Source of the DNA: Pollenia angustigena
Lineage: Eukaryota > Arthropoda > Insecta > Diptera > Polleniidae
Assembly: GCA_930367215.1 (NCBI GenBank)
Contig: OV884058.1
Coordinates: forward strand, 168,374,478 to 168,438,477
Direction: 5' to 3'
Length of the DNA: 64,000 bases
The translations under genes were made by a program, and so were the position numbers. How positions within the stretch are numbered: position 1 is the first letter of the stretch; each line of letters starts with the position of its first letter. Below the pieces are notes generated by a model. It was given only the letters and a program-made list of their open reading frames with translations. It was not told the origin of the DNA and did no database searches. Positions 19,433-31,218 of this stretch are shown piece by piece.

Positions 19433-20579
19433 GGCGGTGCGCAAAATTACCCCAGGAAATATGGCCCCAAAAGGAAAATGAAAAACGGCCCCAACATTTT
19501 ACATGAGACACAACAACACGCAATTTTGGCGCAATTTTTTTGTTTTTTTTTTTTTTTGCGGTTAATTTTAATTTTTTCGTTAGGGTGTTTTTGCATTTTA
19601 AGTAGAATGAAAATGGCCCCAAATAAAATCACAATTTTTACTTTGGGGCTATTTTTCGTCTACTAATAAAAAATGCAAATTTTAAGAAATGAAAAATCAC
19701 CCCAAACATTTTTACACAAATTTTATAAAATTCTATGTAAAAGTTTCTAGGGATAGTATTAAAAACCCGAATTATTATACCAAAGTAGAGAAAATCCCTG
19801 CCGGTTATGCAGAGATGCTTTCGTTAGCGAAGCCGGTGTTTTTTATACCACAGAGGAAAAAATCCTTGAGCCCGGCCGAAGGCCGGCTATTAAGAGAAGC
19901 TTTACTGAGCGAAGCCAGAGTTCGGTTAACCATAGAAAAGTAAATCCTTGCGCCCGGCCAGATGCCGGTTATGCAGTGAAGCTTTAGTTAGCGAAGCCAG
20001 TGTTCTTTATACCAAAGAGAAAAATCCTTTCACCCGGCCGAAGGCTAGCTATACAGAGAAGCCTAAGTTAGCGAAGCCAGTGTCCGTTATACCATAAAGA
20101 AGAAAATCCTTTCACCCGGCCGAAGGCCGTCTATAACGTGAAGCTTTAGTAAGCAAAGCCAGTGTTCGTTATACCATAGAGAAAAAATTCCTTGTGCATG
20201 TTCGAAAGCCCAACCATGTACGATTTTAAAAACCAAGACTGTTTAATTTTCCGCATTTTGAAATCGGGATTCTAAATTTGGGATTTTTAGTCTCGGGCAT
20301 ATGAACTCCACCCAACATTTTTAATATAACTTTTTTATGCTCGTTTTTTGGGTTAAAATTCATTACAAATTTTGAGGTTATTTTTCATAAGGAAAAATTA
20401 CCCCAAATTTAGGGTCATATTTCATTTTATTTTTGGGGTTATTTTTCATTTTTTTTTTTGGGTAATTTTTCATTAAAAAATGGGGCCATATTGCATTATG
20501 AAAAATAGCCCCAAATTTGGGGTCAATTTGCATTTATATTTTGGGGCCTTATTTCCTGGGGCCAAATTTCGCAGCGCAA
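19433..20579. mobile_element. 1.15-kb fold-back element with GGCCCCAAA-rich inverted ends and 8-bp duplication
   Basis: GAAATATT occurs immediately outside both ends (19425-19432, 20580-20587), a perfect 8-bp target duplication. The left end reads GGTGCGCAAAATTACCCCAG and GAAATATGGCCCCAAA; the right end is its imperfect inverse. Further GGCCCC/CCCCAAA blocks are spread through both arms in opposite orientation. There is no transposase; the centre is an 82-bp minisatellite. The duplication length suits hAT-type mobilisation, but the ends are not a textbook hAT sequence. Confidence 0.75.
19787..20177. repeat. 82-bp minisatellite, 5 units, within the fold-back element
   Basis: Units begin at 19787, 19852, 19934, 20016 and 20098 (65, 82, 82, 82, 80 bp) and a partial sixth follows. 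Each holds AATCC, CCCGGCCGAAGGCCGG or a variant (a perfect small hairpin) and TTAGCGAAGCCAGTGTT, ending in TATACCA. The GC content of the hairpin contrasts with the AT-rich surroundings. Confidence 0.88.
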
Positions 20580-21024
20580 GAAATATTCACTCATTCAACG
20601 CGTTTTCAAGAAAAGCAACCAATAACTCCTTATTACTGACTAACATTACTTAACACTTCATTAAAAACATAGACCTTTTTTCTAAATAATAAAATAGCAA
20701 AAAACTCAAGTGAAAAATTGCAATTGTCATTTTAAGGTTTTCATTTATGAAAAACTTCCACATGATGCAAATTGCAGAAAAGTGTCAGAGAATTTACACC
20801 AGGTAACAAATTATTATCAATTTATAAAAAGGATTTAAACTTTATTTTCTTTAAAAAATAATTGAAACTGATAAAACTGATTTGGTCATTAAGTTTTTAA
20901 TCCATCGGATCATTGCAAACTCTTTTTTATGGTATAAAATTCAGTATAAAATTGCAAAATTAAGTATAAAATTGCACCCAAATCATTTAGCTCGAAATAT
21001 TTTTAATGAAGGCGGCCTAATTCG

Positions 21025-21745
21025 CTTATCTTACATTATTGTAAGATCTAACCACCTCCTGGGCGAAGCTTAACGCCAATTCCTGAAAAAGGAATGACTA
21101 ATAACCCTGAAATTAACCGCGCTATTGCATTTTGCTCAGCACTTTCCAAAGTCATGCAGAGAATGGTAAATCACCGTCTTGTCAAATTAGCGACTGCCAG
21201 TATGGCTTTCGTAGACAATGCTCTACTGGAACTTACTGGCCCTTTATCGGAAAAATTGTGCCGCTTCATTCACGATTTAGGCTAGAGTTAAGGAATTACT
21301 GTAGATATTTGCAAGCCATTCCATAGAGCCTGGCATGGCTCACTCTTGTCAAAACTTGTTGCATTTGGTGTCTGCGATAATTTATCTCGCTTTATGCAAA
21401 GCTTTCTCAGAGATCGCAATATCCGAGTTGTTACAGATGGGGTTTCGTCAAAAGAGTTATAGATTTATCCAGGGTTGCCGCCATGCTCCGTTCTTTCTGC
21501 TATGTCAATCTTTCAACCCTATTTACTATTTTGCAGATGAAGTTCATGCTATAAGTAAAATATAAATGATACGCTTAATCGAGAGCTTGATATGAATCAG
21601 AGTCTTTTAATTTTCTGGGCATTAGAATAGACAAAAAATGTATTGAAGGTTTATTTACCTCTATCTGAACTCCTTACTATTTATACCACCAATATCGGAC
21701 CGAGAATGGAATGCAAGTCCCATGTGTAAGCCGGTGCACAGACGG
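21025..21745 (+). pseudogene. Non-LTR retrotransposon RT palm fragment, heavily decayed
   Basis: Frames shift several times, but the order of motifs is that of a jockey/CR1-like RT: SALSKVMQRMVNHRLVK, DCQYGFRRQCSTG, AWHGSLLSKLVAFGVCD, FMQSF.RDRNIRVVTDGVSS, and a YFADEVHA segment. The last corresponds to the catalytic FADD box with the second Asp replaced by Glu. It is followed by traces of the thumb (IGPRMECKSHV). It probably belongs to the same family as the C-terminal fragments at 10605 and 36413. It is non-functional. Confidence 0.75.
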
Positions 21746-22210
21746 ATTTTAATGTAAAAAAACATATTTTTAAAAAAGTCCAAGCAAGGGTGCTAAGCAA
21801 AAATGATAATATCATTTAGCTTAAGCATATTTGAAAAAGTATTGCATTTCTATATAAATTTGAAAAAAATTAAGTGGATATCATAAACCGTTAAGAAGAT
21901 GTACCCAAATCTATAAGCCTCTAAAAATTAACTTGTTTTACATTTTCAATGAACAAAAAAATTATGCAGCCCCATTTTCCCTAAGCTGTTCTTTTAATAA
22001 AATTAGAGGTGTCTTCTTTCGACTATGGAAAAAAGTATTTCTAAAAAAAATTTCGGAACAGTACGAAAACTTGAAATATCTGGTAATACCATGTTTACAC
22101 CAGAGAAAGTCAATGGGTATAAAAAAAATTAAAGTACTCTAGCACATATCGACAATATTCAATACGTGTGCCTACTCGTATCTGTTTATTCTCATACTTG
22201 TGTATATCCA

Positions 22211-22572
22211 CCCTGCAAATAATAGGACCAGTCCAAACACGGGTGTAAAGAGTAGTCCACAAGGGACCAGGACTAGTCCAAAAGTAACCCATACGTATGG
22301 AAAAAACCTGGTCTATTTAACATTACGATGTCCTAGGAGAGGACCATATAACCCACCTTTGGACCACTAAGGAGTAGTTTTAAAACTACTCCATGGTATA
22401 CTCAAGAGGATTAGTTTTGAAGTCGTTTAAAAACGAAAGCATGTCGTTAAAAAACGAAGACATGTCGTCTCACTACAAACACTTTTTAACAATGACATGG
22501 TCCATGCTTTCATTACATCGCACTAGTCCATTTTATCAAAATGGGTCAGGTGGTCCAATTTTATTTGCAGGG
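22211..22572. mobile_element. 362-bp MITE with CCCTGCAAAT ends
   Basis: The left end CCCTGCAAATAATAGGACCA and right end ending GGTCCAATTTTATTTGCAGGG are inverted repeats. The interior is dense in GGACCA/TAGTCC words in both orientations. No transposase and no clear target duplication. Confidence 0.6.
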
Positions 22573-24609
22573 CATGCGCATTTGATTTCATTCATGTATG
22601 TTATCATACTTATTGTGTTTCATACTCGCACATATCCAGATACACCCATAGTTATATCATTGACTTCAAACATTTTTTTTTTTTTTTTTTTTTTTTTGTT
22701 AATTTTTTTCATAAATGTTGCCAGAATTTTTTTTTCCAAATTGCGTTTGAGTACAATTCAACAAAATATTATTGAAAAACGATTGTTGACTTCAAAAAAA
22801 TTTCTGGAATATAAAGATTTGCGTTCTTATTTAAGAAAATCTAAAAAAATTACTAAATGGATGCAAATTAAAATATGTCGTGTTATTTTAATCGTTCTTA
22901 ATAAAAACAGAAAAATTTACCGTATTCCAAAAAAAAAAAAAAAAATCGAATATTCATATTCGCAGAAATGAGATATCACTGGTAAATACATTCATACATA
23001 TTATGAGTTTGAGGAGTATATCTGTTGCCAGTTGCATTTTTAAGGCGTTTAAAATGGTTTAAAATTTATTTGCTGAAGTCAATCAGTGTGCCAACGAAAA
23101 TTTTAGTCTTAATGAAGACTTCGACATCATGCTATGGTGGAAAAACAACTCCACAAGGTATCCATGGTTGTCTTAATAAGAATCAAGAATTTTATGAAAT
23201 TTCCTGCCCGCACCGCAGCGTTAGATTAAGGTTTCTCTTTAGCTGGAAACATAAAAAAAGAAACAGAAAGATCCCAGAATAGTTAATAGCCTCTTTTTGT
23301 TAATTATTTTTATAGAAAACCTCTTTCGTAAAATAGATTATAACTTATTATAGCTTTTAAAGCATTATTTTAATTTGATAGCAAATATTTATGTTTTAAT
23401 ATAACTTTAACATAAATTAATAAAAATCTAATTTAATCAGTGATATATTTGTTTTGCTAGTTTTGGAAGATACTTAAAATATAATTACATACATATGTTT
23501 TCTGCAACAAAAATTTTTAGGTCGTGGCAACACTGCTTGCTTTAAAATAACCATACAAATTGTTGAAGTTACTTGTCGATACTCATCAATAAATGCCTAT
23601 ACTCATACGCATTCAAAGGATTATCGATAAGCATGTTTGTTTGTTCATACTAATACCAGTCGATATACAAACTTGTTCATGTTCATACTTATTGGTAGTC
23701 ATACCTGCCTGTACTCGTGCTCGGTGGCGTATGAATAGGTTATAAGTATTAAAAATATAACTTTTTGGCTTTCTCTGGTTTACACGGACAGTAATATTCG
23801 TGTTTCGCTCTCCCATTCCTATTTCGCGCCCCAAGCATGATCAAAACAACCTCTTTTGCCATACAAAATTTTGAGAGGAACAGGTCATTTTATATTGAAA
23901 CATGCTGCGAAACAGGCAAAATATACTATCATCTCGAATTTTGATAACAATCATCATTAGTTTATTAGAACTTGCTCTTAAAAGAAATAAAAAAAAGTAA
24001 AAACTAAATTAAAATTGATTTAAATAAAATAAAGTGATAATTACAAAATAATAATATTAATAAAAATATAAAATAATATATTTTAAGTTTTTACATCAGT
24101 GTAATCTAAATTTTAATTTTCTGTGCGCAATCGTGCTACAAAAACAATAAAAAAACTCACACCGACGCTTGTTCTTTTCTTTTTCAGTTTGATTTCAGTT
24201 GTTAATTGAGAGTTAACTAGTGCACATGTGCGGATGATGGAAGACAGAAATTTTTGTTAAATTCTTAAAACTTAAAACATATTTTGTTAATAAGAAATTG
24301 TTACAAAATCTTAAATTTGGAAAACTTAATTAATAATGCCTAAATAGACTTAATTTTTTAAGTTTTAATTGTAAATTAAACTCGACCAATCAAATATGTG
24401 TGAAAAAAATTGCCTAATTCTGCAAAAACTGAGGCCTTTTTTGTATTTAATTTTATTAACTTTTTTTAAACTTAATTTCCATTATGCTTTATTTACATTT
24501 GCAATACTTAGTTTTATGTTTGCTGGGCACTATCATCTTATCCAATACAGACGCATATCATTTATTGAGAGTTTTGGTTAACTATGTTTTACATGTGTAC
24601 ATGTGTCGA
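22573..24609. other. AT-rich region with homopolymer tracts, no convincing gene
   Basis: It contains a T-run near 22675-22697, an A-run near 22929-22944, and repeated words such as ATACTCATAC/TGTTCATACT around 23580-23710. Frames of up to 192 residues here start inside the MITE and cross the homopolymers, and I do not regard them as genes. Confidence 0.5.
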
Positions 24610-25085
24610 CGTCGCACAGTGCTTTGTCCCCATATAACGAAGGGACATAAATAGAAGGAGTTGTCAGAAATTTTTGAAATTTCGCACACTAGCATAAAAT
24701 AGCTTAGTTAAGAAAAACGTGAATTTTTGGAGAAATCGGTTCAAGGACACGCCTACCTCCCATGTGTCCTGAAATGGAAAAATGTAATTTTTGCTTCAAT
24801 AATGCCCACAAAACTACAAAAAATGATCAGGCTAATACACACACAACTAGCAACGTGTGTGAAAATTTTCATTTAAATCTGAACAAGGACTCAAGGTCCT
24901 GCCATATATCCTTTTACTTCAAAATGCTATAACACTTTCAAAAATTATCCAATCGTAATAAAATTTGGTATGGAAATTGATATTTGTTAGATATATATGT
25001 GTGCCAAATCGGATTATTAATGTGAAAAATACAAAAACAGCATTTAATGAAAAATGAGTTAAAAACGCTTAAAATGCTCTTGCAA

Positions 25086-25715
25086 AAATAACAAGTAAGA
25101 AAGTATAATCGGTCAAGCCCGACCATGTGATACCCTATAGTATAGTATTTGAAAACAAATTTCCTAGAGTGTAATCTATTTGGGACCCATGGGCAATCAT
25201 CGACCCGCCAGAACAAAATTATGTTATGAGGTTAAGATTCGTTTAAAAGTTCTTTCTCCCGAATATTGTTTAGATATCTTAAGCTCCATATATGAGTTTT
25301 TTGGATGAGGGTTTATATGGAACCTATAGTTTATTTTGGACCTATCATGACTTAGTAGCTATCGTAAAAGTCATTGTCGCCAATTTGTATGTAAATACTA
25401 ATATTTTTAAGGAAGCTGGTTTTTTCGGGAGAATGATTTGTATGGGAGCTATGTTCAAAAATAGAAAGATTCCAATACAATTTGATAAGCTGATTTTGAT
25501 TGCAATAAAATTAGTTTGGTTTAGACCAAATTTAATCTTGCCGATGTAATAAGATGGCTTTTGTAAAATTATGGACCGATTCGTTCCATTTTTAATAGGC
25601 TTCGTCCTTGTACCAGTCAGAGCCTCTGGGACAAATTTCATCAAATTGTCTCCGAATTTGCGATCTGTATGCACCAGGTTGCATGGACCGCCAGCCGGCC
25701 GGAGCCGATCTAATG
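25086..25715. mobile_element. Dispersed fly-type repeat nested in the Transib element
   Basis: It starts at ACAAGTAAGAAAGTATAATC, with GGTCAAGCCCGACCAT and GATACCCTATAG, and ends near a GCCAGCCGGCCGG segment. This wording is familiar from repeats of calyptrate flies (established knowledge, not checked here). No ORF of known family; boundaries are approximate. Confidence 0.4.
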
Positions 25716-25807
25716 AATTTTTTGGAATTATTTCTTATTATATTCCTAATTTATTTTCTTTAAACTAATTTATTTATTATTTACATATGTATGTTCATAT
25801 TTTTTAA

Positions 25808-26113
25808 TTACAATAAATCATCTTCAGTACTGAATTCTTCCAAAAAAATATTGCCGCTCAACGAAACATTTGTTTCGTCATCTTTAACTGGTACATTTTC
25901 TCTCAGTATATATTTCTCAACTTCTTCAAAAAATATATTTTTTTCAGTCTTTGGATTCCTGTTTGAAGATAACAACGGATCTGAGGAATGTATTAAATGA
26001 GTCATTAAACCTTTATGAGTGTCGTCGTGACGTTTTTCTGGTATGGGAAAGTCTGGTTTTTCTCACGATTTTGTGGTTGGCTTCCAATGCTTCTTCGGAC
26101 AAGCACCCTGAAA
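25808..26113 (-). pseudogene. Transib transposase C-terminus (RAG1-like), frameshifted relic
   Basis: Reading the minus strand from 26113, a TTTCAG splice-acceptor-like site is followed by GACA... coding for a C-LSEEALEANHKIVRK block and HTRKTSR. The frame then shifts to give a GLMTHLIHSSDPLLSS block and a 65-residue acidic tail ending at 25808. 'LSEEAxEAxNK...ARKxSR...LLxSSDP' is the conserved end of Transib transposases and corresponds to the RAG1 segment with the third catalytic acidic residue. The upstream part is absent. The acidic tail (FLEEFSTEDDLL) is unusually well preserved. Confidence 0.72.
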
Positions 26114-26216
26114 TTTATTTTAGTTATTAGTTACGTTTCATTATAATTACATAAAGCCACTTTAATACCTTAATGTTTCTTATTATGTTCCTTGTTTATT
26201 TTTTTTAAACTAATTC

Positions 26217-27200
26217 AATCTATGAAAATTTGAGCGAAAATTACGAAGACAGCATTTTTTTTAAATACATTTTTTTCAAGTTGTGGTAAAATCCAAATTT
26301 TTAATATTTTTAATTAGGCTTAAGTTACAACATGAAAATTAATTAAAATTTACTGATAATTTTTCATTCTTGACTCAATCTGGGCTCGAACCCAGGCGTT
26401 TTTTACGGACAGGTTACCCTGACATGTTTCGATTGCAACCACTCAATCTCCTCAGAGGGCCAAATTTAGCAAATTTTTAGAGCTTAAGTAAATAATAAGC
26501 ATTTTTCAAACCATTAAAAAATAAGTATAGGAGCATAATTCACCTAAAATTTTTTTATAGTTGATTTAGAATATAGTTAGCTGTTACAGAAACAAATTTC
26601 AATCTCGTAATCCGGAAAATGAATTTTTTACAATTATTTTCTTGAAACACTAAAAAAACCAAGGGCATTTGAGATTTCAGCGTCCTTTTATGCGTAAAAT
26701 GCAGACAAACACAAACAATTTTTTATACATATTTTAATTTTTGTTGTTTTTTATTGAACGGTGTAAGTTTGAATTTATATTTCACAGAGTTTGTAGTTTA
26801 TTGTCTTTCAAACTCCTGAAATCTATGAAAATTTGAGCAAAAATCATGAAAATAGCCATTTTGAAAAATCTTTTTTTTTCAAGTTGTTGTAAAATTTTTT
26901 CAATTGTTTTTCTTGGAGTTATTAGAAAACAGTTTAAATATTCGAAATCAGAAAAAAACCATAGACGGTATTTTTTTTTTTTTTTTTTTTAATATTCCAT
27001 CAAAGTTAGGAAATTTTTAGAGCTTAAGTAAATAATAAACATTTTTCAAACCAATAAAAAAACACTTATGAGAAAATAATTCAATAAAATGTTTTACGGT
27101 TAGTTCTAAATATAGTAAACTACTACAGTAAGAAATTTCGATCTCGTGCTTTAAAAAACAACAGTTTTACAACAGTTTTCCTGAAGCATATAAAACTCAA
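26217..27200. repeat. Internal direct duplication in the Transib right half
   Basis: Words starting AATCTATGAAAATTTGAGC (26217 and 26820) and AATTTTTAGAGCTTAAGTAA (about 26473 and 27009) recur in the same order about 540-600 bp apart. The first copy is interrupted by a tRNA-like repeat (26291-26465), the second by an A/T-rich tract. Confidence 0.7.
26291..26465 (-). repeat. tRNA-like dispersed repeat, copy 1 (partial)
   Basis: On the minus strand it has a GAGATTGAGTGGTTGCAATCG A-box-like region and CTGGGTTCGAGCCCAG, a pol III B-box match, followed by an AT-rich tail that ends in the ...CTTAAGCCTAATTAAA word. Seven copies of this family lie in the window. Confidence 0.7.
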
Positions 27201-28973
27201 GTAGTTGTTTAGCCATTTTTACTTTAAATTCTCAAACTTTGGCGCCCTCTAGCGCCGCAAAAGAGAGTTAAATCTTAAAAATTCTTCAAAATTCATTTTA
27301 ACTATTTTGTTATCTATCGATCTGTACATTTTTAGGTACAATATAAACCTTTTTTTTATTTATGTCTATGGGTCAAAGCACTGTGCGTCGCACAAGCAGC
27401 ATTTTTATTCCTATGCACGCGTACATAGGGTTTGCAAATGTGCCCGTCACTGTTTTACATACATTTTAATGTGTTTTAAATAAAATCACACAAACAACAC
27501 AAAGAAATGTGAAAAAGAAACAAGAATGAATCGTAACAGCATGTTTGGCAATCGTGTTTCAGAGAGCGAAACGAGTGGTTTATACCGTCGTATGAACATA
27601 GCATAAAACCAGTGTTACCGTCAGATATTTTAAAAAAGTACCAAAAAATGGGGTTATCTACAAAAAAATTGGCACCAAAAAGGGGATTTTAAAAAAAATG
27701 GGCACATCTTTTAAAATTAAAATAAGTACACCACATTATGCATTTTTTACGTTTTTTTTCTATTTATTATTATTTCAAATAGTATAAAAACATAACAAAA
27801 ACTTTGTATAGTAATTTTATACACTAAAAAACATTTGATCGTATTACAATAGACATACATAATTACTAACAAATGGCTCATTTGTTGTAAAAACTACAAT
27901 AAATATTTTGTTAATATTTCTCTCGAGAAGTAATTTTTATATAATACTGACTTTAATGTTTTGGTAATTCAAAAACGTTAAACTTGTTTTCTGCCAAACA
28001 AGTTTTTTGGATTGTGACATTGTTGCAGCAAATAGAAGATATTGATGTTATGTGTTTTGTATATACATTTATTAATATACTAGCATTTAACCCGCTACTT
28101 CGTTAGCGTCTCCTTTTTCTTCGTGGACATATTTTTATGCCAAAGTTTATTTTCAAAAAAGTACCAGGCACCTGTCCCCTTATTTTTTTTAACGAACAAC
28201 AATAAGTGTTAAATTTTTTGGATCTCTTTATTTTTGGATTTTTAAGGTTAGCGGAATCGAGTTGGCGAGAGGCCAACCTTCGGTCCAAAAGTCAGCTTTT
28301 TAGCTTCAAGAGTTTAGGATGTGCGATGATGAATCCGTCAGTTACTTTACAAATTTATATTATATAGAGATGGAGAAAAATGTTGAGAAAACAGTAACAA
28401 AATTAGGAACGATTTTCACACCTTAAACGTTTGAATTTCAAAAAAGGTCCAAACCTGTTTTGTATTTTTTAGATAAGCTAAAGTATGATACAATATTTAT
28501 TTACCCTTTTACACCCCAAAAAGGCCTTCCTTCAAAAAAGTACCAGACACCTCTCCGTTTATTTTTTTTAATGAACAATAATTAGTATTCAATTTTTTGT
28601 ATCTCTTTTTGTTTAGGAAATATACGGTTAGCGAATTTTTCTAATAAACAAGAATAAGGGCTGATGTTTTTTATCTCTTTTAGTTTAGGAGGTATGAGGT
28701 TCGCGGGATCGATGTACATAGGTACAATTTTCACCCCTGAAACGTTCGAATTTCGAAAAAGTACCAAATTCACATTTGTATTTTTTAGATAAGTAACAAA
28801 TGTTATTTAATTTTTATTTCTATACATATTGGCTTAAAAGCTAGATTTACTACCTAAAACGACCGAATTTCGTTAAAGTACCAGACACCAATTTGCTTTT
28901 TTATTTAATGCGCAAAAATAAATATTAAATTAAAAAAATTACCAGTTTATAATATTTTTAATTAGGCTTTTTT

Positions 28974-29535
28974 TGGTTTTTTCATTTTGTCTTTCTCTTT
29001 TCTGTTGACCTTTTTCAGCACAACTTGAAGGACAAATGTACACATAGAGCTCGTGCCCTAGCTTTAACAATAATTAGTATTGTGGTTATTTTTGTTGAAC
29101 TATTTATGGGTTTTAATCCAAATTTTTAATATTTTTAATTAGGCTTAAGTTCATGAAATTTAATTTTCATTAAATTATTCTTATGAAGAAAGGAATTTTA
29201 CAACATGAAAATCAATTAAAATTGTTATTGATAATCTTTCATTCCTGACGTGGCTCGGGCTCGAACCCTGGCCGGCAGGTTACCATGACATGTTTCGATC
29301 GCAACCACTCGATCTCCTCAGATGGATTTGCCGTCTTACACTCGCAGCCATCGACGACTGCTGACGTCAATAGTCAAACATCAATCCTTAAACCAAATTG
29401 TATTTTAACATTTGGTAGATCGAAATTTGCTTTCTTGAATGATTATCCATCCTAATCGATTTTACATGTTTTTTCTTTACTTCTGTTTTTTCGTACTTTT
29501 GTCAAGAATTTTTCTTGAAGTCCAAGTACATTTTT
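28974..29535 (-). repeat. tRNA-like dispersed repeat, copy 2
   Basis: A full-length looking copy of about 560 bp, repeated directly in the next copy. On the minus strand it contains a GAGATCGAGTGGTTGCGATC A-box-like region and AGGGTTCGAGCCCGAGCC, a B-box match. Other shared parts are the GCTGACGTCA palindrome, CACTCGCAGCCATCG and a TTTTTCAGCACAACTTGAAG block. Confidence 0.78.
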
Positions 29536-30030
29536 TGTTTTTTCATTTTGTCTTTCTCTTTTCTGTTGACCTTTTTCAGCACAACTTGAAGGACAAATGT
29601 GCACATAGAGCTCGTGCCCTAGCTTTAACAATAATTAGTATTGTGGTTATTTTTGTTGAACTATTTACGGGTTTTAATCCAAATTTTTAATATTTTTAAT
29701 TAGGCTTAAGTTCATGAAATTTAATATTCATTAAATTATTCTTATGAAGAAAGGAATTTTACAACATGAAAATCAATTAAAATTGTTATTGATAATCTTT
29801 CATTCTTGACGTGGCTCGGGCTCGAACCCTGGCCGGCAGGTTACCATGACATGTTGCGATCGCAACCACTCGATCTCCTCAGATGGATTTGCCGTCTTAC
29901 ACTCGCAGCCATCGACGACTGCTGACGTCAATAGTCAAACATCAATCCTTAAACCAAATTGTATTTTAACATTTGGTAGATCGAAATTTGCTTTCTTGAA
30001 TGATTATCCATCTTAATCGATTTTACATGT
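29536..30030 (-). repeat. tRNA-like dispersed repeat, copy 3 (tandem to copy 2)
   Basis: It repeats 28974-29464 almost exactly (for example GTGCACATAG for GTACACATAG, and TGTTGCGATCGC for TGTTTCGATCGC). It lies head-to-tail with copy 2, with a period of about 562 bp. Confidence 0.8.
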
Positions 30031-30290
30031 TTGTTTGAGGAGATCGAGTGGTTGCGATCGAAACATGTCATGGTAACCTGCCGGCCAGGGTTCGAGCCCG
30101 AGCCACGTCAAGAATGAAAGATTATCAATAACAATTTTAATTGATTTTCATGTTGTAAAATTCCTTTCTTCATAAGAATAATTTAATGAAAATTAAATTT
30201 CATGAACTTAAGCCTAATCAAAAATATTAAAAATTTGGATTAAAACCCATAAATAGTTCAACAAAAATAACCACAATACTAATTAATTAC
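30031..30290 (+). repeat. tRNA-like dispersed repeat, copy 4 (inverted, partial)
   Basis: It is the reverse complement of the central part of copies 2 and 3. It begins at GAGGAGATCGAGTGGTTGCG and runs through GGGTTCGAGCCCGAGCC to AACCACAATACTAATT. Together with copy 3 it makes an inverted pair of about 250 bp that could form a cruciform or hairpin RNA. Confidence 0.8.
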
Positions 30291-30305
30291 CAGTTTATTT
30301 AAAAA

Positions 30306-31218
30306 AAATACCAGTTAGAGAACTAAAAAGTAGCAAAAATCCCTCTTACAGATTCTCATTCACTCAGGAGCTTGCATGTTTAATTTTATGTTTCTAGATC
30401 CAATAAATACGGATATATAAAAGGTACCAGGTAAAGAACAAACTAGTACCAAAAGCCCTCTTACAGATTTTCATTCACTCAGGACCTTGCATGTTTAATT
30501 TTATGTTTCTAGGTCCAATACTAACGGAAATTCAAAAAGTACCAGTTAAAGAACAAAGACTTCCCTCTTATATATTCTTATCCACTTAGGGCATTGCATC
30601 TTGAATTTAATGTTTCTATGTCCAATAATAACGGATATTCAAAAAGTACCAGTTTAATAACTAAGCGCTTTTAGAGATTATCATTCACTCAAGACCTTCC
30701 ATGTTTAATTGCATGTTTCTGGGTCCAATACTAGCGGAAATTCAAAAAGTACCAGCTAACGAATAAAAAAGTACCAATAAGATCCTACTTAAAGATTCTC
30801 ATTTACACAGGATCGTGCATGTTTAATTTTATGTTTCTAGGTCCAATACTGACGGAAATTCAAAAAGTACCAGTTAATGAACAAAAAAAGTACCAAAAAC
30901 TTTCCTCTTATAGATTCTTATCCACCCAGGACCTTGCATGTTTAATTTTATCTTTCTAGGTCCAATACCAACGGAAATTCAAAAAGTACCAGTCAAAGAT
31001 TAAAAAAGTACCAAAAAGTTCACTCGTATAGATTCTCATCCATCCAGGGCATTGCATATTGAATTGTATGTTTCTAGGTCCAATACTAACAGAAATTCAA
31101 AAAGTACCAGTTAATGAACAAAAAAGTACCAAAAAGTTCCGTCATAGATTCTTATCCACTCAGGACATTGCATGTTGAATCTTATGTTTAAAGGTCCAAC
31201 ATAAACGATAATTTTAAA
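30306..31218. repeat. ~118-bp tandem repeat, 8 units, rich in GTACC
   Basis: Units start at AGTACCAGTTAA-type words near 30306, 30422, 30538, 30645, 30748, 30866, 30985 and 31103. Each contains CTTGCATGTTTAATTTTATG or a variant, TTTCTAGGTCCAATA, and CGGAAATTCAAAAAGTACC. Most also have a second internal GTACCAAAA. Lengths vary from 103 to 119 bp. Confidence 0.9.

Larger units (their letters stand above)
24615..27385 (-). mobile_element. Transib element (RAG1/RSS-related), degenerate, 2.77 kb
   Basis: The ends are CACAGTGCTTTG on the left and its exact inverse CAAAGCACTGTG on the right, with similarity continuing into CCC/CATA. Both are flanked by CGTCG (24610-24614, 27386-27390). Transib transposons are known for 5-bp CGNCG-type duplications and for ends that start with the heptamer CACWRTG, identical here to the RSS heptamer of V(D)J recombination. 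A relic of the matching transposase C-terminus lies inside (25808-26113, minus strand). Most of the transposase is gone, and other repeats have entered the element. Confidence 0.85.

Noticed and set aside
19353..19666. Overlapping ORFs of 60-90 residues at the fold-back element's left arm
   Set aside because: They read through T-runs and inverted-repeat sequence on both strands; no conserved motif.
22393..22971. 192-residue ORF
   Set aside because: It starts inside a MITE, crosses a long T-run and an A-run, and shows no family motif.
29249..29330. Genuine tRNA gene
   Set aside because: A- and B-box-like words are present, but the same sequence occurs seven times embedded in a longer repeat and no cloverleaf with an anticodon arm is evident.
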